From G963663495 sp963663495 (GTDB lineage: Bacteria > Bacteroidota > Rhodothermia > Rhodothermales > Bin80), in NCBI GenBank assembly GCA_963663495.1, contig OY760427.1, forward strand, positions 3,658,001-3,722,000: DNA of 64,000 bases. The letters run 5' to 3'. This document shows positions 17,001 to 30,100 of this stretch, piece by piece. The number at the start of each line of letters is the position of its first letter. Position 1 is the stretch's first letter. A program made the position numbers and the translations under genes. The notes beneath the pieces are model-generated. The model worked only from the letters and a program-made list of their open reading frames with translations. It searched no databases and was not told the DNA's origin.

Positions 17001-20000
17001 TGGCACTGCCCCAAGCCATACGTCAAAGGACTTGCCACTCGCCCCCTCCACCAATCGCAACGACTGCGGACTTACCCGCAGCTCAACCGCGTCATTGTCC
17101 GTAACCTCAACCGAGGCGGTTGCAGTCAGCCCTTCGTAGTCACCGCCCGACGCCGTGTGGGTCAGCATCGCGAAGTCATCGGCTGTATCATCATCCTCGA
17201 AGGCACGAACCGTTACTTCCAGCGCTTCGTCCCAATCGTTTACCGTAAAGGTCAATACCTCCCTGTCCAACCCTACATTCGGATTGTCGCTTGCCATCTC
17301 CACCGTTACCTCTGCCGACGGCGCTGTGGACAAGCGGACCTCATAGGACTTGTCTCCTCCTTCGTCAATCGTAAACTCCTGGGGCACGAGCACAATACGG
17401 GCCACATCGTCATCCTCTATCTCTACCACTACCGTCTCCTCCTGACCGGTATACTCTGCCCCCGATGCTGTAAGCATAAGCCTCACTCGCGCGTCTATAC
17501 CATCGTCATCCTGTTCCGCCTCCACGACTATCGGAACCGCCGAATCCCAATCCCTTGGGGTAAAACGGAGTGTCCTGGAATCTACTCGCAAACCCAAGCC
17601 ATCGCCCCCCGTTACCTGGACCGTTACCGTCTGCGTGGGCTGCGTCAAGAGCTTGACGCCAAATCGCTCTTCCGTTCCCTCCGTCACTGTAAGACTCCTG
17701 GGGGACACCACGAGCCCTGCAGGCACATCGGGATCCTTTACCGTTACCACAAGGTCCTTCGTCACGCCTCCATAGTCCGCACCCGATGCGGTGTGGTTAA
17801 ACGTTGCCGTTTCATCGTGCACATCACTATCCCGGGTTGCATTTACGGTGACCTGCTGCTCGATTTTCCAGTTATCCGCACTGAACTCGAGGCTCGCAGG
17901 AGTCGGCTTCACATCCGGATTGCTCCTTTCGATCGTCACCGTTACGACCGATTCAGGTTCCGTCTCGAGTGCTACTCAGTAGGTTCCTCGCTCCCCCTCA
18001 ACCACGGCGATCGCCGGGGGCGTTATCTGTAGCCCCGGCGTGTCGTTTTCGATCACGGTTGCTCCTACCGTCCCGCTTACAGCCCCATACCCACCTCCAG
18101 AAGCCTTATGCGCGAGCAGCGCCTTATCCGGCAACGCGTCATCGTCCTCCCTCGCCGACACCCTTATGCGCTGCGGCTGATTCCAGTCACCTACCCCAAA
18201 CGAAAGTGCGTTTCTGTCCAGGGTGACCTCCGGGTTATCACTCGTGATCGCTACGGATACTCTCCCCGAAGGCTCTGTGGCCAACCACACCGTATACGTG
18301 GCACTTCCTCCCTCATCAACATTCAGCGTCAGGTCAGAAATATTCAGTGCCGGCACGCCATTTTCGATCACGTTCACGGCTACCGTCCCGCTCACAGACC
18401 CATACTCGCCGCCTGAAGCCTCGTGCGCAAGCAGTGCATTATCCGGCAGCGCGTCATCATCCTCTCTCGCCGAGACCGTTATGCGCTGCGACTGATTCCA
18501 GTCGTCTACCCCAAACGAAAGCGCCTTTCTGTCCAGGGTGACCTCCGGGTTATCACTCGTGATCGCTACGGATACTTGCGCAGAAGGCTCTGTGGCCAAT
18601 GAAACCGTATACGTGGCACTTCCTCCCTCATCAACATTCAGCACTGGGGAAGAAAACTTCAATGCCGGCGTATCGTTTTCGATCACGTTCACTGCCACCG
18701 TCCCGCTTTCAGCCCCATACTCGCCGCCTGAAGCCTGATGCGCAAGGATCGCCTTATCTGGCGAAGCGTCATCATCCTCCCTCGCCGACACCGTTATTAG
18801 CTGCGGCTGATTCCAGTCACCTACCCCAAACGAAAGCACCTTTTTGCCCAGGGTGACATCCGCATTATCACTAGTGATTGCTACGGATACTTTCACCGAA
18901 GGCTCTGTGGTCAATGACACCGTATACGTGACACTTCCTCCCTCATCAACATTCAGCGTTGGGGCAGAAAACTTCAGTGCCGGCGTGTCATTTTCGATCA
19001 CGTTCACGGCTACCGTCCCGCTCACAGACCCATACTCGCCGCCTGAAGCCTCGTGCGCAAGCAGTGCCTTATCCGGCAGCGCGTCATCATCCTCTCTCGC
19101 CGAGACCGTTATGCGCTGCGACTGATTCCAGTCGTCTACCCCAAACGAAAGCGCCTTTTTGTCCAGGGTGACATCCGCATTATCACTCGCGATCGCTACG
19201 GATACTTGCGCCGAAGGCTCTGTGGTCAATGACACCGAATACGCGGCACTTCCTCCCTCATCAACATTCAGGGTTGGGGCAGAAAACTTCAGTGCCGGCG
19301 TGTCATTTTCGATCACGTTCACGGCTACCGTCCCGCTCACAGACACATACTCGCCGCCTGAAGCCTCGTGCGCAAGCAGTGCCTTATCCGGCAGCGCGTC
19401 ATCATCCTCTCTCGCCGAGACCGTTATGCGCTGCGACTGATTCCAGTCGTCTACCCCAAACGAAAGCGCGTTTCTGTCCAGGGTGACCTCCGGGTTATCA
19501 CTCGTGATCGCTACGGATACTTCCACCGAAGGCTCTGTGGTCAATGACACCGAATACGTGGCACTTCCTCCCTCATCAACATTCAGCGTTGAGGCAGAAA
19601 TATTCAGTGCCGGCGTGTCGTCGTCCGAGATGGCTACCGTCACACTCCCGGACTGTCCGCCATAGCCCGCCCCACTCGCTGTCAGGTCCACCGTACCGGA
19701 TTCATCCACCGCATCGGCATCATCCTCCGCCGTGACAGTGATGGATTGCTCCACATTCCAGTCGGTCGATGTGAAGGTCAATGCAGCAGAGAACGAAACC
19801 TTTCCATCCAGACTTGCCGATGCACTTGCTGACACGGTTACGTTACCGCCCACAGGGGCCGATTGCAACCGCACACGAATATCCATGGTATGGTCAGGAT
19901 GCGTCGCATCCTCTTTCAATGCCAGAGTTTTCGGACTCACTCGCAAGCCCCGGACATCGTCGTCCTTTACGTCTACCGCCACGCTCTCGGTCTTTCTGTC

Positions 20001-22172
20001 AAACGACGCGCCTCCTGTGGCTATTAGAATCATCGTACCGGATTCATCCGTCACATCGGCATCTGCGAGCGCCGTGACGGTAACTGTTTGATCCACGCTC
20101 CAGTTGGAAGAGGTATACACCAGGTTGCCTGGGCCTACCGTCGCTTTGCCACTCAGATCAGTTGAAACAATCACTGCCACATTCACCTCCGGAACGGCAG
20201 GGGCCGCACCCAACCTCACCTCGAAAGACTTCTCCTTGCCCGGATCCGCATCCTCCGTCAAGCTCAACTTCTTTGGACTCACAATCAGTTCCAAAACCTC
20301 GTCATCTTCCACCGTTACCGTCACGCTACCTTGCTGCCCACCATAGCCTGCGCCACTTGCCGTCAGGTCCACCGTACCGGATTCATCCGCCGCATCGGCA
20401 TCTGCGAGCGCCGTGACGGTAATGGTCTGAGCCTTATCCCAGGAAGATGTACCGAACGTCAGAGGACCTGCTTCCGACAACGAAACCTTGTTTTGCAATG
20501 CGTCCGCCACACTGATTGCCACCTTCACCTCGCCTCCAACGGGCGGCGAGCCCAGAGAGACCTCGAATCCCGCCTTGTTGTCGGGGTCGGAACCCCTCTC
20601 CTTCAATGCCAGCACAGTGGGCGCGACTTTGAGCTCTACCGCATACCGGTCAAGTATAGTCACCTCAAGGTCTGCAGTTACACCCGCATATTCTAATGCA
20701 CCGCCTGCAGTGTGGGTGAGCGTGGCCTTATCAGGATTCGAGTCCTCGTCTATCGCGGTGCTGACTTTTACATCTTTCCATCCAAAATCGGAAGGCATGA
20801 AGGTCAACGATGTCGGTTCCACCAGGCTCACATCCGTCCCCGTATACCAGGATATCGCTACCGTGACCTCATCGCTGGGCTCTATGGTCAAACGTGCCTG
20901 ATAGGTAGCCGAGCTGCCTTCCTCCACTTCCAGCGGATTCTCTCGCAGCTGGATTCTAGGCGGACCCTCCAGAATTCTGCCGGTAGCCTTTAGACTGCCA
21001 ATGCCTTGGAACTGGTCCGACCATGTAACCAGCTTGAATTCCTCAACTCCCTCTGCAATATTGTCAGAGATGATCGGCACCGGAATCTCTGCGCTCGTAC
21101 CCCCCTTTTGCACCGTTACCTCTCCCGTCTGCGAATCATAATCGTCTCCGGCTGTTGCCGATCCATCCTCCGTCTGATACTTTACAGTAAGGTCTCGGGC
21201 TACCGGCATCGGAAACTTCAACAGGAAAGTCATCTCGTCAGACGATTCGGCGGCAGCCGTATCTCCAACAGCCCAACCGTCAGCGTCGAGAATCAGGATT
21301 TGGTGACCTTTCCATTGCGGGGGCGGCGGCCGCGACGCGCGTATACAGAAACAACCCAAAGTCTCATCTCCTTCAGGAATACCATCTGTAGGAGCAACAA
21401 GCTGGTCCCTAGTATGTGCTCTTCCCCATACGTGACCGCCACTGCCTGATAGGAATTCGGTAACCTCCAAGGTATTAAGGCCGTTGACGATCAAGTCCAC
21501 TCCCGGAGTTGCCGATCCGTTTACGTGAAATAAGTACATGTAATCGCCCAAACCTAACCCATGAAACCCACAGTTGTAATAAACCGTGCACGAGGTTCCT
21601 TCTCGCACCGATCGCCAGTGGGGCCGAGCGGGCCTAACACACACGTCTTGATCCACATAAATCGGCACACTCGCCTCTACCCTATTATACCCACCTCCCG
21701 AAGCCTCAAGCGTTAGGACCTCCTCTTTATCTTCTGTGTCACTACCCGGAAGTGCCCTGACAGAAACCTCCTGGAATTGATCAAAATTGGAAGCCGTGAA
21801 AGTAAGGCTGGCTTCAGATGGGATTAATTTTCCGTCCAACCGTGTCGGGACGCTCACTACCACAGTCACATCTCCTGACGGCACCGAGCTTAGCCGCACT
21901 TGGAAGCTCCAAGCAGAGTTTTCAAGTATGACCAGAAGCGCTGGCTTTACGATCAATTGCTTATCGTTCGCGGACCATTCAAAAGGGCCAACTGCTTCCC
22001 GTGTTTGTGCCTGCGGATCCGCGTTTGCTTGCAGGTACTCGGGAGATATCCGCATATCTGCGGACTGAGGGGCAGGTTCATTCTCCGATCTCACTTGGCC
22101 ATATACTGCATGGCTCAAACCAACGGCCCATAAACTGCATATCAAGCCAACGCAAGCTCCAGCTCCAATCAT
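14077..22172 (-). pseudogene. Giant Calx-beta surface protein with autotransporter barrel
   Basis: Coded as about 2,700 codons. An N-terminal signal peptide (hydrophobic VGLICSLWAVGLSHAV, residues 8-23) is followed by a long array of Calx-beta-like modules (typical strings DEGGSATYSVSLTTEPS and GDDYDSQTGEVTV) and a C-terminal autotransporter beta-barrel (ADYTLGSRWLLGMMVSRSEA to a final VTASGYVRW). Two lesions break it. A TGA at 17976-17978 lies inside one continuous frame (GERGTY, stop, VALETEPES). A frameshift lies near 14360-14380, after which the barrel continues to the stop at 14077. It was probably an outer-membrane or exported adhesin. Expression may come from the promoter at 22253-22281. 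Homopolymer error could explain the frameshift but not the TGA. Confidence 0.85.
18030..19620 (-). repeat. Five near-identical 315-bp coding repeats
   Basis: Within the Calx-beta gene, 105-codon modules recur with period 315 bases. Each contains the same blocks (TCCCTCATCAACATTCAGCG, GCTCTGTGGTCAATGACACC). The modules on both sides are far more diverged. Such high identity points to recent amplification or gene conversion and allows module number to change by recombination. Confidence 0.85.
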
Positions 22173-22252
22173 ATCCCAAACTCGTGCCCCCGGCGCCGAT
22201 GGACTCCAGTTTGATCAAGCATGGCCATGGCCACGCCCACATCACTGGTATG

Positions 22253-22281
22253 ATTTTACAATGATACATGTCTAAAGTCAA
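22253..22281 (-). promoter_or_regulatory. Sigma70-like promoter for Calx-beta gene
   Basis: On the minus strand TTGACT (22276-22281) and TAAAAT (22253-22258) are separated by exactly 17 bases, a one-mismatch match to each consensus hexamer. Transcription would start about 75 bases before the ATG at 22172. It is unknown whether this organism uses the standard -35/-10 consensus. Confidence 0.45.
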
Positions 22282-22338
22282 GTAACAATGGATGATTGCG
22301 ACCAACGCCTCTGGAATCGAGGCGGACCCGCTACCTAG

Positions 22339-24245
22339 TGCTTGTCAGAAAATGCCATTTTTGAACTCACTTGGGTCCGAAAATGATTATGGAATCCGAT
22401 TTCTGTCGTCATGTGACAGGTCATAGCGGGGTTTGTGCGCATTGACGCGGCCTATTTTGATGTTGGGAGCCCAAGATCTTGGTGCCAAGGCGCTCATGAG
22501 CGACGGGAAGAGACACGTTGCCCCCGCCCGCCACAGGCTACTTGAATTTGCAGCTAAGTTCGGTTGAAGGGGCCGCTACGCCGCGCGCTTGCGGGCGGCA
22601 TGCCACCGTATTTTCCGACTCTCCTTCGCTCGCAGTATCAACCCAAGGCGGTGCACGTTGGCCGCTACTACTACCAGGGCAACAGTTCGGACAAATCCTT
22701 CCTCGCCATGGGTTCGAATCAGAGATAGCCCCCGCTGATTCAAGTTGTTGATAGCAGACTCTATGGCAGGATGCTGACGACGGGCCTCAACAAAGTCCGG
22801 CGCCAGCTCTCTCTCCATATCCTCCTTGGTGCGACCGCCCTTCTTCGGCATCGCATTCAGCTCCAATAGCTCATCCAACTTCTCGCGGTTGCTCGGGGAG
22901 TAAAAGCCCCGGTCCATACTGCACGAGATCAGCGACGGATTCCGCCGCTTCGCTTTCTCCATAAACGGCACAATCATGTCCGAGTCCACCCCCTTGCGCA
23001 CCACCTTATGCTGCACGATGAACGGGTGCTGATCTTCCATCGAGGTTACCATCATCCCCAGCTCTGCCTTCACTCCGGCCTTACCCTTGTTCTTCCACTG
23101 AACGTGTGACTCGTGGATAGAAAAGACCTTCTCTTCATGCGGAATCACTTCGCCCAATATCAGACGCCTATGTACTTGATCTACCTGCCTTTGCGCATGC
23201 CCCAAATAGTGTAGGACCTTGTCATGCGGTATCCCGGCCGCCTTCAGGGTGTCTACACTTGTCTCTGCGCGGAGAACCAGCTTCTGGCACAAGGCAAGAT
23301 ACCTTTCTACCTTCGTCGTATCGCGCCATTGACGACTGGTACGCACGCTGTAGTAGGACTTCTGCAATCTATTCGCCAAATACTTGTGCTTGCGCCAGCC
23401 TGGAATGTCATGGGCATTACAAACGCAATGCGCCTCCCGAACCATACAGTGCACTGCATCCCACAGCAGGCCAACATCCGTCGGGCAGTCCACGTGGGCC
23501 TTGGCAACAGACGAATCCACCCTGCACCGAAGCGGATCCCCCGGCGATACTCCTAACTCGCGGTGCCCGCAAGCCACCACTGCCTCGCTGATCTCCTCCA
23601 GGACTTCCTCTGTAAGAAGGCTTACGTTATCCACGAGGGTCTGTACATGATAGGTGGTATCGTCACCAAACTCCGAATGTCCCAACATCATGCGCACGTC
23701 GCTGTGACGGGCCACCAGATTGCCCAAGCGGTCGAAATCACAATCGATGGCCATCTTCAATACGCCCAGAACAAGGATGCGCCATAGCGACATCCCCGGA
23801 CGGCCCCGTTGCAGGTCGGTGTCTGGAAGCAGTCGCTTTTCCAGGATCTCGAAAATCTTGGTGCGGGCGGTATCGTCCATATACAAACCCTGAAGCCCGC
23901 GTAGCACGGCAGGAATGTCGTCTCGGCACTTGGGATTGAATCAGATCTCCTCAATGGGGACCTGTCCTAGCTAAAACTGCGTATCCTCTACTAAGCGCAT
24001 GTTGTTGTTAGCCTGAATATGGGAGCAAAAAGGACCAAGAGGCGGCAAAAACGCCGATTTTCGCCTGAAAACGCGAGATATTGCCAGATATTCGGTGAAA
24101 CAGCCAATGGGCAAAGGTTGCGATGTCTTGGATATAGTGGCCGCATAACCGTATGTCAATAAAAGCCTTACAAAACGATACAACCCACTAAATCCACCCT
24201 TGTTCTGCTCCCGGGGCTACATTTATGCCTTTTTCTGACAAGCAC
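22339..24245 (-). mobile_element. ISNCY-type insertion sequence
   Basis: The ends form inverted repeats: GTGCTTGTCAGAAAA at 22339 and its reverse complement ending at 24245. It holds one transposase gene. The flanks (ACCTA and AAGTT) do not show an obvious direct repeat. It sits between the adhesin promoter region and the SNF2 helicase start, 20 bases from the latter, so it may have displaced the native promoter of the defence island. Confidence 0.8.
22576..23907 (-). CDS. ISNCY-family transposase
   Basis: A 443-residue protein starting at GTG 23907. It has RGRPGMSLWRILVLGVLKMA near the N-terminus, RVDSSVAKAHVDCPTD around residue 130 (first DDE aspartate), SCSMDRGFYSPSNREKL (second), and a C-terminal PAIESAINNLNQRGL (Glu). 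This organisation is that of ISNCY transposases of the IS1202/ISDol1 kind. The frame is open and appears functional. An in-frame TGA lies 12 codons upstream of the GTG, so the start is fairly well fixed. Confidence 0.82.
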   Translation of the reverse strand: MLRGLQGLYMDDTARTKIFEILEKRLLPDTDLQRGRPGMSLWRILVLGVLKMAIDCDFDRLGNLVARHSDVRMMLGHSEFGDDTTYHVQTLVDNVSLLTEEVLEEISEAVVACGHRELGVSPGDPLRCRVDSSVAKAHVDCPTDVGLLWDAVHCMVREAHCVCNAHDIPGWRKHKYLANRLQKSYYSVRTSRQWRDTTKVERYLALCQKLVLRAETSVDTLKAAGIPHDKVLHYLGHAQRQVDQVHRRLILGEVIPHEEKVFSIHESHVQWKNKGKAGVKAELGMMVTSMEDQHPFIVQHKVVRKGVDSDMIVPFMEKAKRRNPSLISCSMDRGFYSPSNREKLDELLELNAMPKKGGRTKEDMERELAPDFVEARRQHPAIESAINNLNQRGLSLIRTHGEEGFVRTVALVVVAANVHRLGLILRAKESRKIRWHAARKRAA

Positions 24246-24265
24246 AAGTTAGAACTTAAAGCACC

Positions 24266-27148
24266 GTGAATATCCCTCGCAGATCTTCGACACACAGCAA
24301 GCTCGCTCCCGGCGCCCGCGTGTTTGCGCGGGATGAAAAATGGGTGGTTCGCAGGCTGGATCGGGCGTGGAACAACATGTTCACGGTGTCTCTCACAGGC
24401 CTGTCCCGTCTCGTCCTGGACCAGGAGCTAGATGTTCTTAACACGGTCGAGGACTACAGTGTGGTCGATCCTAACGATACTGTCCTCGTCCACGACGAGT
24501 CTTCCCGATACAGAAGCTCACGACTCCACATTGAGTCCATACTACGACACACACCTCCAACAGACGCAAGTATTCGACTGGGCCACCATGCGGCGATGGA
24601 TTCGGTGCCCTATCAGCTAGTCCCTGCCCTCATGGCATTGGAGCAGCCGAGGCCGCGAATCCTTATTGCGGACGCCGTCGGTCTTGGCAAGACACTTGAG
24701 GCTGGCATTCTAATGGCGGAGCTCATCCGTCGTGGGCGCGGACGGCGCATCCTTGTGGTCACGCTCAAGAGCATGCTGACGCAGTTTCAGAAGGAAATGT
24801 GGTCTCGCTTCACGATTCCCCTCGTCCGGTTGGACTCTGTCGGCATACAGCGTGCACGAGCCAAGCTACCCACAAATCACAACCCATTCTATTATTTCGA
24901 TCGGGCAATTATCTCGATAGATACGCTCAAAGCTGTTCGTCAGTACCGATCATTCATTGAGAATGCCTATTGGGACATAATCGTCATCGATGAGGCCCAG
25001 CATGTGGCCGAGCGACCCGGTCGCTCCCTGCGAAGCAAGTTGGCCAAACTCCTTGCCGATCGCTCGGATGCGCTGATCATGCTATCTGCGACGCCACATG
25101 ATGGGCGCGCAAAGAGCTTCGCCAGCCTGATGGAAATGTTGGACCCCACCGTGATAGCGGATCCGACGGATTACACCAAGGCAGACCTGGACGGCAAGAA
25201 CCTGTTCATTCGCCGGTTCAAGAAGGATATCTGGCGCCAGGTGGAGGACTCTTTTCAGGAAAGGGATGTCACGCTACTCAGCACCTCGGCGTCCCCCGCG
25301 GAAGAGGCAGCCTTTGACCAGTTGCTCAAACTGTCGGATTCCATCTTTACACGGCAGCGTAGGGGGCAATGGCTGTTTCGGACCGTGCTTGAGAAGTCAT
25401 TGTTTTCGTCGCCGGCTGCCTGCCGAGAGACCATTCGCAATCGCTTGAAGAAACTCGAAAAGGCGGCCGCCAAGCACCAGTCAGAGATTGACGCATTGCG
25501 GAAACTTGATAGTGCTCTGGAAGAAGTCACAGCAGAGCACTTTTCGAAGTACCAGTATCTCCGCGCATCTATTCGGGAGATGGGGTGGACCGGTACCGAT
25601 AAAGAAGATCGACTCGTCATCTTTACGGAGCGCATCGAGACCCTTCGCTTCCTGGCTGAGAATCTGGAGAAGGACTTGGGTCTAAAGAAGGAGGCCATTG
25701 TCGTGCTTCACGGCGCGCTGAGCGATTTGGATCAACAAGCCATCGTGGAGGAGTTTGGCCAGACCGACAAACCGGTGCGGCTCCTAATCGCGTCGGATGT
25801 GGGTTCCGAGGGCATCAACCTGCATTTTCTGAGTCACAGGTTGATCCATTTCGATATACCGTGGTCGCTGATGATTTTGCAGCAGAGAAACGGCAGGATC
25901 GACAGGTATGGATAAGAACAGAAACCTAAGATTTTCTACTTGATCACCAAGTCCTGGAACGAAAAGATCCGCGGTGACACTCGCATTCTGGAGCTCTTGA
26001 TTTTGAAGGAAAAAGAGGCGGTACGCAATATTGGTGACCCGGCCTCCGTCATTGGGGTCTACAATGCCGAGGAAGAGGAATTTGTGGTAAAGGATGCCAT
26101 TGAGCAGGGGATGAGCACAGAGGAGGCGACAAGGCATTTTCAGGCGCAGAAATCTGGTCCGACCGTTACCGAGGACATTGATCCGGTGCAAGCCCTTCTT
26201 GGTGAGCTGGATCCGATAGATGATGACGTGACCCGTACCCGTGACCTTGACTCCGTGTTTATCACGGAATACGCATTCCTGAAGACTGCGCTGGAGCACA
26301 TGCAATCCGATTCGGCCAGGTCGGATAGGCTACAGGTGTCGTTTGATGATGATGAGAAACGGATCCAACTTACCGCTCCCCCGAGCTTGAAGCAGCGTTT
26401 TGAATGGCTCCCGAAGCCGGCTCGACCCCGCAAGGATATTCTGGATATCTGCGCGGACCGGGAGGCCATCAAGCGGGAAATTCGCCGATGCCGCTCGGAT
26501 GACGATGCTTGGCCCGCGATCCACTACCTGTGGCCGCTACATCCTGTAATCGATTGGGCGACCGACAAGGTGACTGCCACCTTTGGGGAGCAGGAAGCTC
26601 CTGTATTGGCACTACCGAGTGTGCTGGATCCTGCTGATGCTTCCTTTTTGATATCCGTGCTTTACAGCAACCGCAAGGGGCAGACGATCCTACAGGATCT
26701 CATATGTATCCGTACCCGCCACGGGAAGCACGTGTCGACCGAGCCCTTTGCGAAAACCAAAGAATTCAACGCCCTCCGGAAAGAAAATCTTGCTAATGCG
26801 GGCCGTCCACCAATTACTGACCACGCACAGGAAATATTACCCGCTGTCCTCAAATGGGCAGCCGAGCACGGGTATCGTGCACGAGCGGACTATGAGGCAG
26901 CGATCGAGCCTAAGCTTCAAGGGCATATCAACGACCTCAATGCCCTCAGGAATCGGCATAGTGAAACATTGAGAAATCGGTATAAAGATCGAGATGACCA
27001 ATTGGCTACAAGTGCCATTGCCAAGGGAGTCAGGGATCTTGACTTGCTCTTTTCCAGCTACCAGGAGTGGATTGAAGACACTATGGAATTGGAAGAGGAT
27101 CCATACTTACAGGTAGTAGCGGTGCTCACCGGTCTTGAGGCCAGCTGA
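24266..27148 (+). pseudogene. drmD: SNF2-family helicase (DrmD-like), split by TAA
   Basis: A single frame of about 960 codons with a TAA at 25913-25915. The first part (GTG start) has the SNF2 motifs ADAVGLGKTLEAGIL (Walker A, about residue 132), IVIDEAQH, MLSATPHDGRA, ASDVGSEGINLH and QQRNGRIDRYG. Immediately after comes the stop, then EQKPKIFYLITKSWNEKIRG in the same frame to 27148. A Gln codon CAA changed to TAA explains it. Length and neighbours match DrmD of class 1 DISARM, a Superfamily 2 ATPase. Its stop is four bases from the methyltransferase ATG. Readthrough could give a little full-length protein. Confidence 0.82.
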
Positions 27149-27152
27149 GCCC

Positions 27153-30100
27153 ATGCCGCTGGATTTATCGGGGATCACGAACGAGAATGAGTTTTACTCC
27201 AGCCACTATTTGGCGTCGGTACTGGAGCGGGATCTGCAGGGGCAGCTCAAGGAGTGGCGCCAGTCTGAGCGCCCGCCATGGGACCGGCTGCGGCAACTGA
27301 AGCAACCCTACTTCCAGGCCTGCAGTGAAGCGGAACATTCCCGCAGCGACGAGCAGCGGCTGCACATCCAGCGCTCCTTTCTGAAGCGTCTCCTGCAGGC
27401 GCTGGACTACGGCTTGAACACGCGCCTGCACGAGACCAGTGTGGCGCATGTCCCCCTCCTCTCGTCGGTCAATACCTCGCTACACGGCCCGCCGCGGCTG
27501 CTGGTAGTGGAAGCCTTCGGTGACGAAGACGACATGCTCGAGCTACCGGTGCATCATTTGCAAGACGAGTTCGCCCGCAAGGAGTGGACGCTTGGCAAGC
27601 TCATCAACGATGCCCTCTTCTTTGACGACGACCCTCCCCGATGGGTCATCGTCGCTTCGTTGCACGCGCTCACACTGTTTGACCGATCCAAGTGGTCTGG
27701 ACGCCGGGCCCTGCACTTCGACTGGAACGAGATCCTGGACCGGTCCGATACCCGCACCCTACAGGCTACCTGTGCACTGCTGCACCGCAACAGCCTCTGC
27801 CCTGCGTCCGGTGCTACGTTGCTGGACACCCTTAGCGAACAGTCCCACCGCCATGCCCATGCCGTTTCCCAGGACCTCAAGTATGCCCTGCGCGAATCCA
27901 TCGAGCTTCTGGGCAACGAGGCCGTGTGGTACCTGCGCGATACCGCCCACCAGGGCGTCTACGGCAAGGACCTGGCAGACTCACTTACCGGAGAGTGCCT
28001 GCGCTACATGTACCGACTGCTGTTCCTGTTCTACATCGAAGCACGACCGGAGCTGGGCTACCTCCCCCTCAAGGCGAAGGTATACCGCAACGGCTACAGC
28101 CTCGAGAAGCTGCGCGACCTGGAACTGGTCCAGCTGGACACCGACAGGGCACGCAACGGCACCTTCTTCGATATATCCATCCGGCACCTGTTCCGGATGC
28201 TCTACTACGGCTTTGATGGCGGACGGCAGGGGGATGTGGAGACGCCCATATTCAATACGTTTGAGATTGCTCCCTTGAAAAGCCATCTCTTCGACCCGGA
28301 GCAGACCCCTACACTGGACAAGGTGCCGATACGCAACCATGTTTGGCAACGCATCATACGGCTGATGTCTTTGTCCTCCGGTCGCAAGCGGCAGGTCGGA
28401 CGTATCTCCTACGCGCAACTGGGCATCAACCAGTTGGGTGCGGTGTATGAGGGCTTGCTGTCCTACCGGGGGTTCTTTGCCGAACGCGACCTGTACGAGG
28501 TAAAGAAGGCGCGCGACGACCACGATGTGCTGTCTCAGGCCTACTTCGTGTTCGAAGAGCAGGTCGAAGACTATAGCGACGACGAGCGGGTCTATAACCA
28601 GGACGGCACATCGAAGTACTATCCCAAGGGGAGCTTTGTCTATCGGCTGGCAGGACGGGACCGCGAGATGTCGGCCTCGTACTACACACCGGAATCGCTC
28701 ACGCAGTGTGTGGTGCGGTATGCCTTGGAGGAGGTACTATCGGGCAAGTCGGCAGACGAGCTCCTGCAGCTGACGATTTGCGAGCCGGCCCTGGGGTCGG
28801 CGGCATTTCTTAATGAGGCCCTGTCACAGTTGGCAGACGCCTACCTGCGGAGGAAGCAGAGGGAGCGGAGCGAGACGCTGCTGCCCGATCGGTACGCAGA
28901 GGAAAAGCAGCGGGTGAAGATGTTTCTGGCCGACAACAACGTATACGGAGTGGACCTGAACCCGGTAGCGGTGGAGCTGGCCGAGGTGTCGCTGTGGCTG
29001 GGTACGCTGGTGCCGGGTGGGTTTGTGCCTTGGTTTGGGAATCAGCTGAAGTGCGGCAACTCGCTGGTAGGAGCATGGCGCAAGGGATACCCTGCGCATT
29101 TGCTGCGCAAGAGGGCCTGGTGGAAGAGCGAAGCAGCATCGTTTGCCGGCAGGCGTCCAGAGGACGGCATATACCATTTTCTGGTGGGAGACTCGGGGAT
29201 GGCTTCGTATAGGGACAAGGTGGTAAAGCAGCTGGAGCCGGAGTCCTTTCGTCACATGGCAGAGTGGAGGAAGGCGTTCACGCGTCCGCACACGATGGCA
29301 GAGACCAATCGCCTGGAGCGCATAGCGGCAGGGGTGGACCTATTGTGGGAGCGGCATGTGGTGGACTTGCGTCGCCTGGAGCACAGGACAACAGATGGAT
29401 TCGCGGTCTACGGGCAGCCTGCCCCAACAGCGCAGCAGTCATCCACCAAAGAGAAGGATCGCATCCTGGAACAGGAGCTGCGGACAGGAGAAGGCAATGC
29501 GGGAGCATACCGCAGGCTGAAGCAGGTGATGGACTACTGGTGTGCACTATGGTTCTGGCCGGTGGAGCAGGCCGAGTTACTACCCGCGCGTGCGCAGTAC
29601 CTGTCGGATATTGAGCTGCTCCTTACCGGCATGGAGGCCGTGCCCGGACCCGTAGCGCAGGAGCAGCTGCCGCTGTTTGCGGAGGAAGATCAGGTACGGG
29701 ATGAGCTGGGATATGTGGACTTGGCCAAACTGGAGGAAGAGCGTCCGCAGCTGGCACTGGTGCGAGAGTTGAGCCAGCGATACAGATTTCATCACTGGCA
29801 ATTGGAGTATGCAGACTTGTTTGCAGACCGGGGTGGCTTTGATGTGGTGTTGGGGAATCCTCCATGGGTAAAGGTGGCATGGAAGGAAGGGGGCATCATG
29901 GGGGACCTGAAGCCGGAGCTGGTGCTGCGCAAAATCAGCGCCTCCGACCTGGTACACCTCCGGGAGGCATTCCTTCAGAATCCGATGTACCGCGCGCGCT
30001 ACATACAGGCTTATGAAGAAGCCAGCGCCACAAAGGCGTTCCTGAATGCCATGCAGAACTATCCCCTGCTGCAAGGCACGAAGACCAATCTGTACAAGTG

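Noticed and set aside
16515..18032. A 505-codon plus-strand frame and many other long plus-strand frames opposite the Calx-beta gene
   Set aside because: They mirror the codon structure of a repetitive, GC-rich coding strand. Their translations are Arg/His/Pro-rich without motifs, while the minus strand has clear domains.
18030..19620. Regular repeats that could suggest a CRISPR array or satellite
   Set aside because: The period is 315 bases, a multiple of three, and the repeats translate into Calx-beta modules. There are no short spacers and no cas genes.
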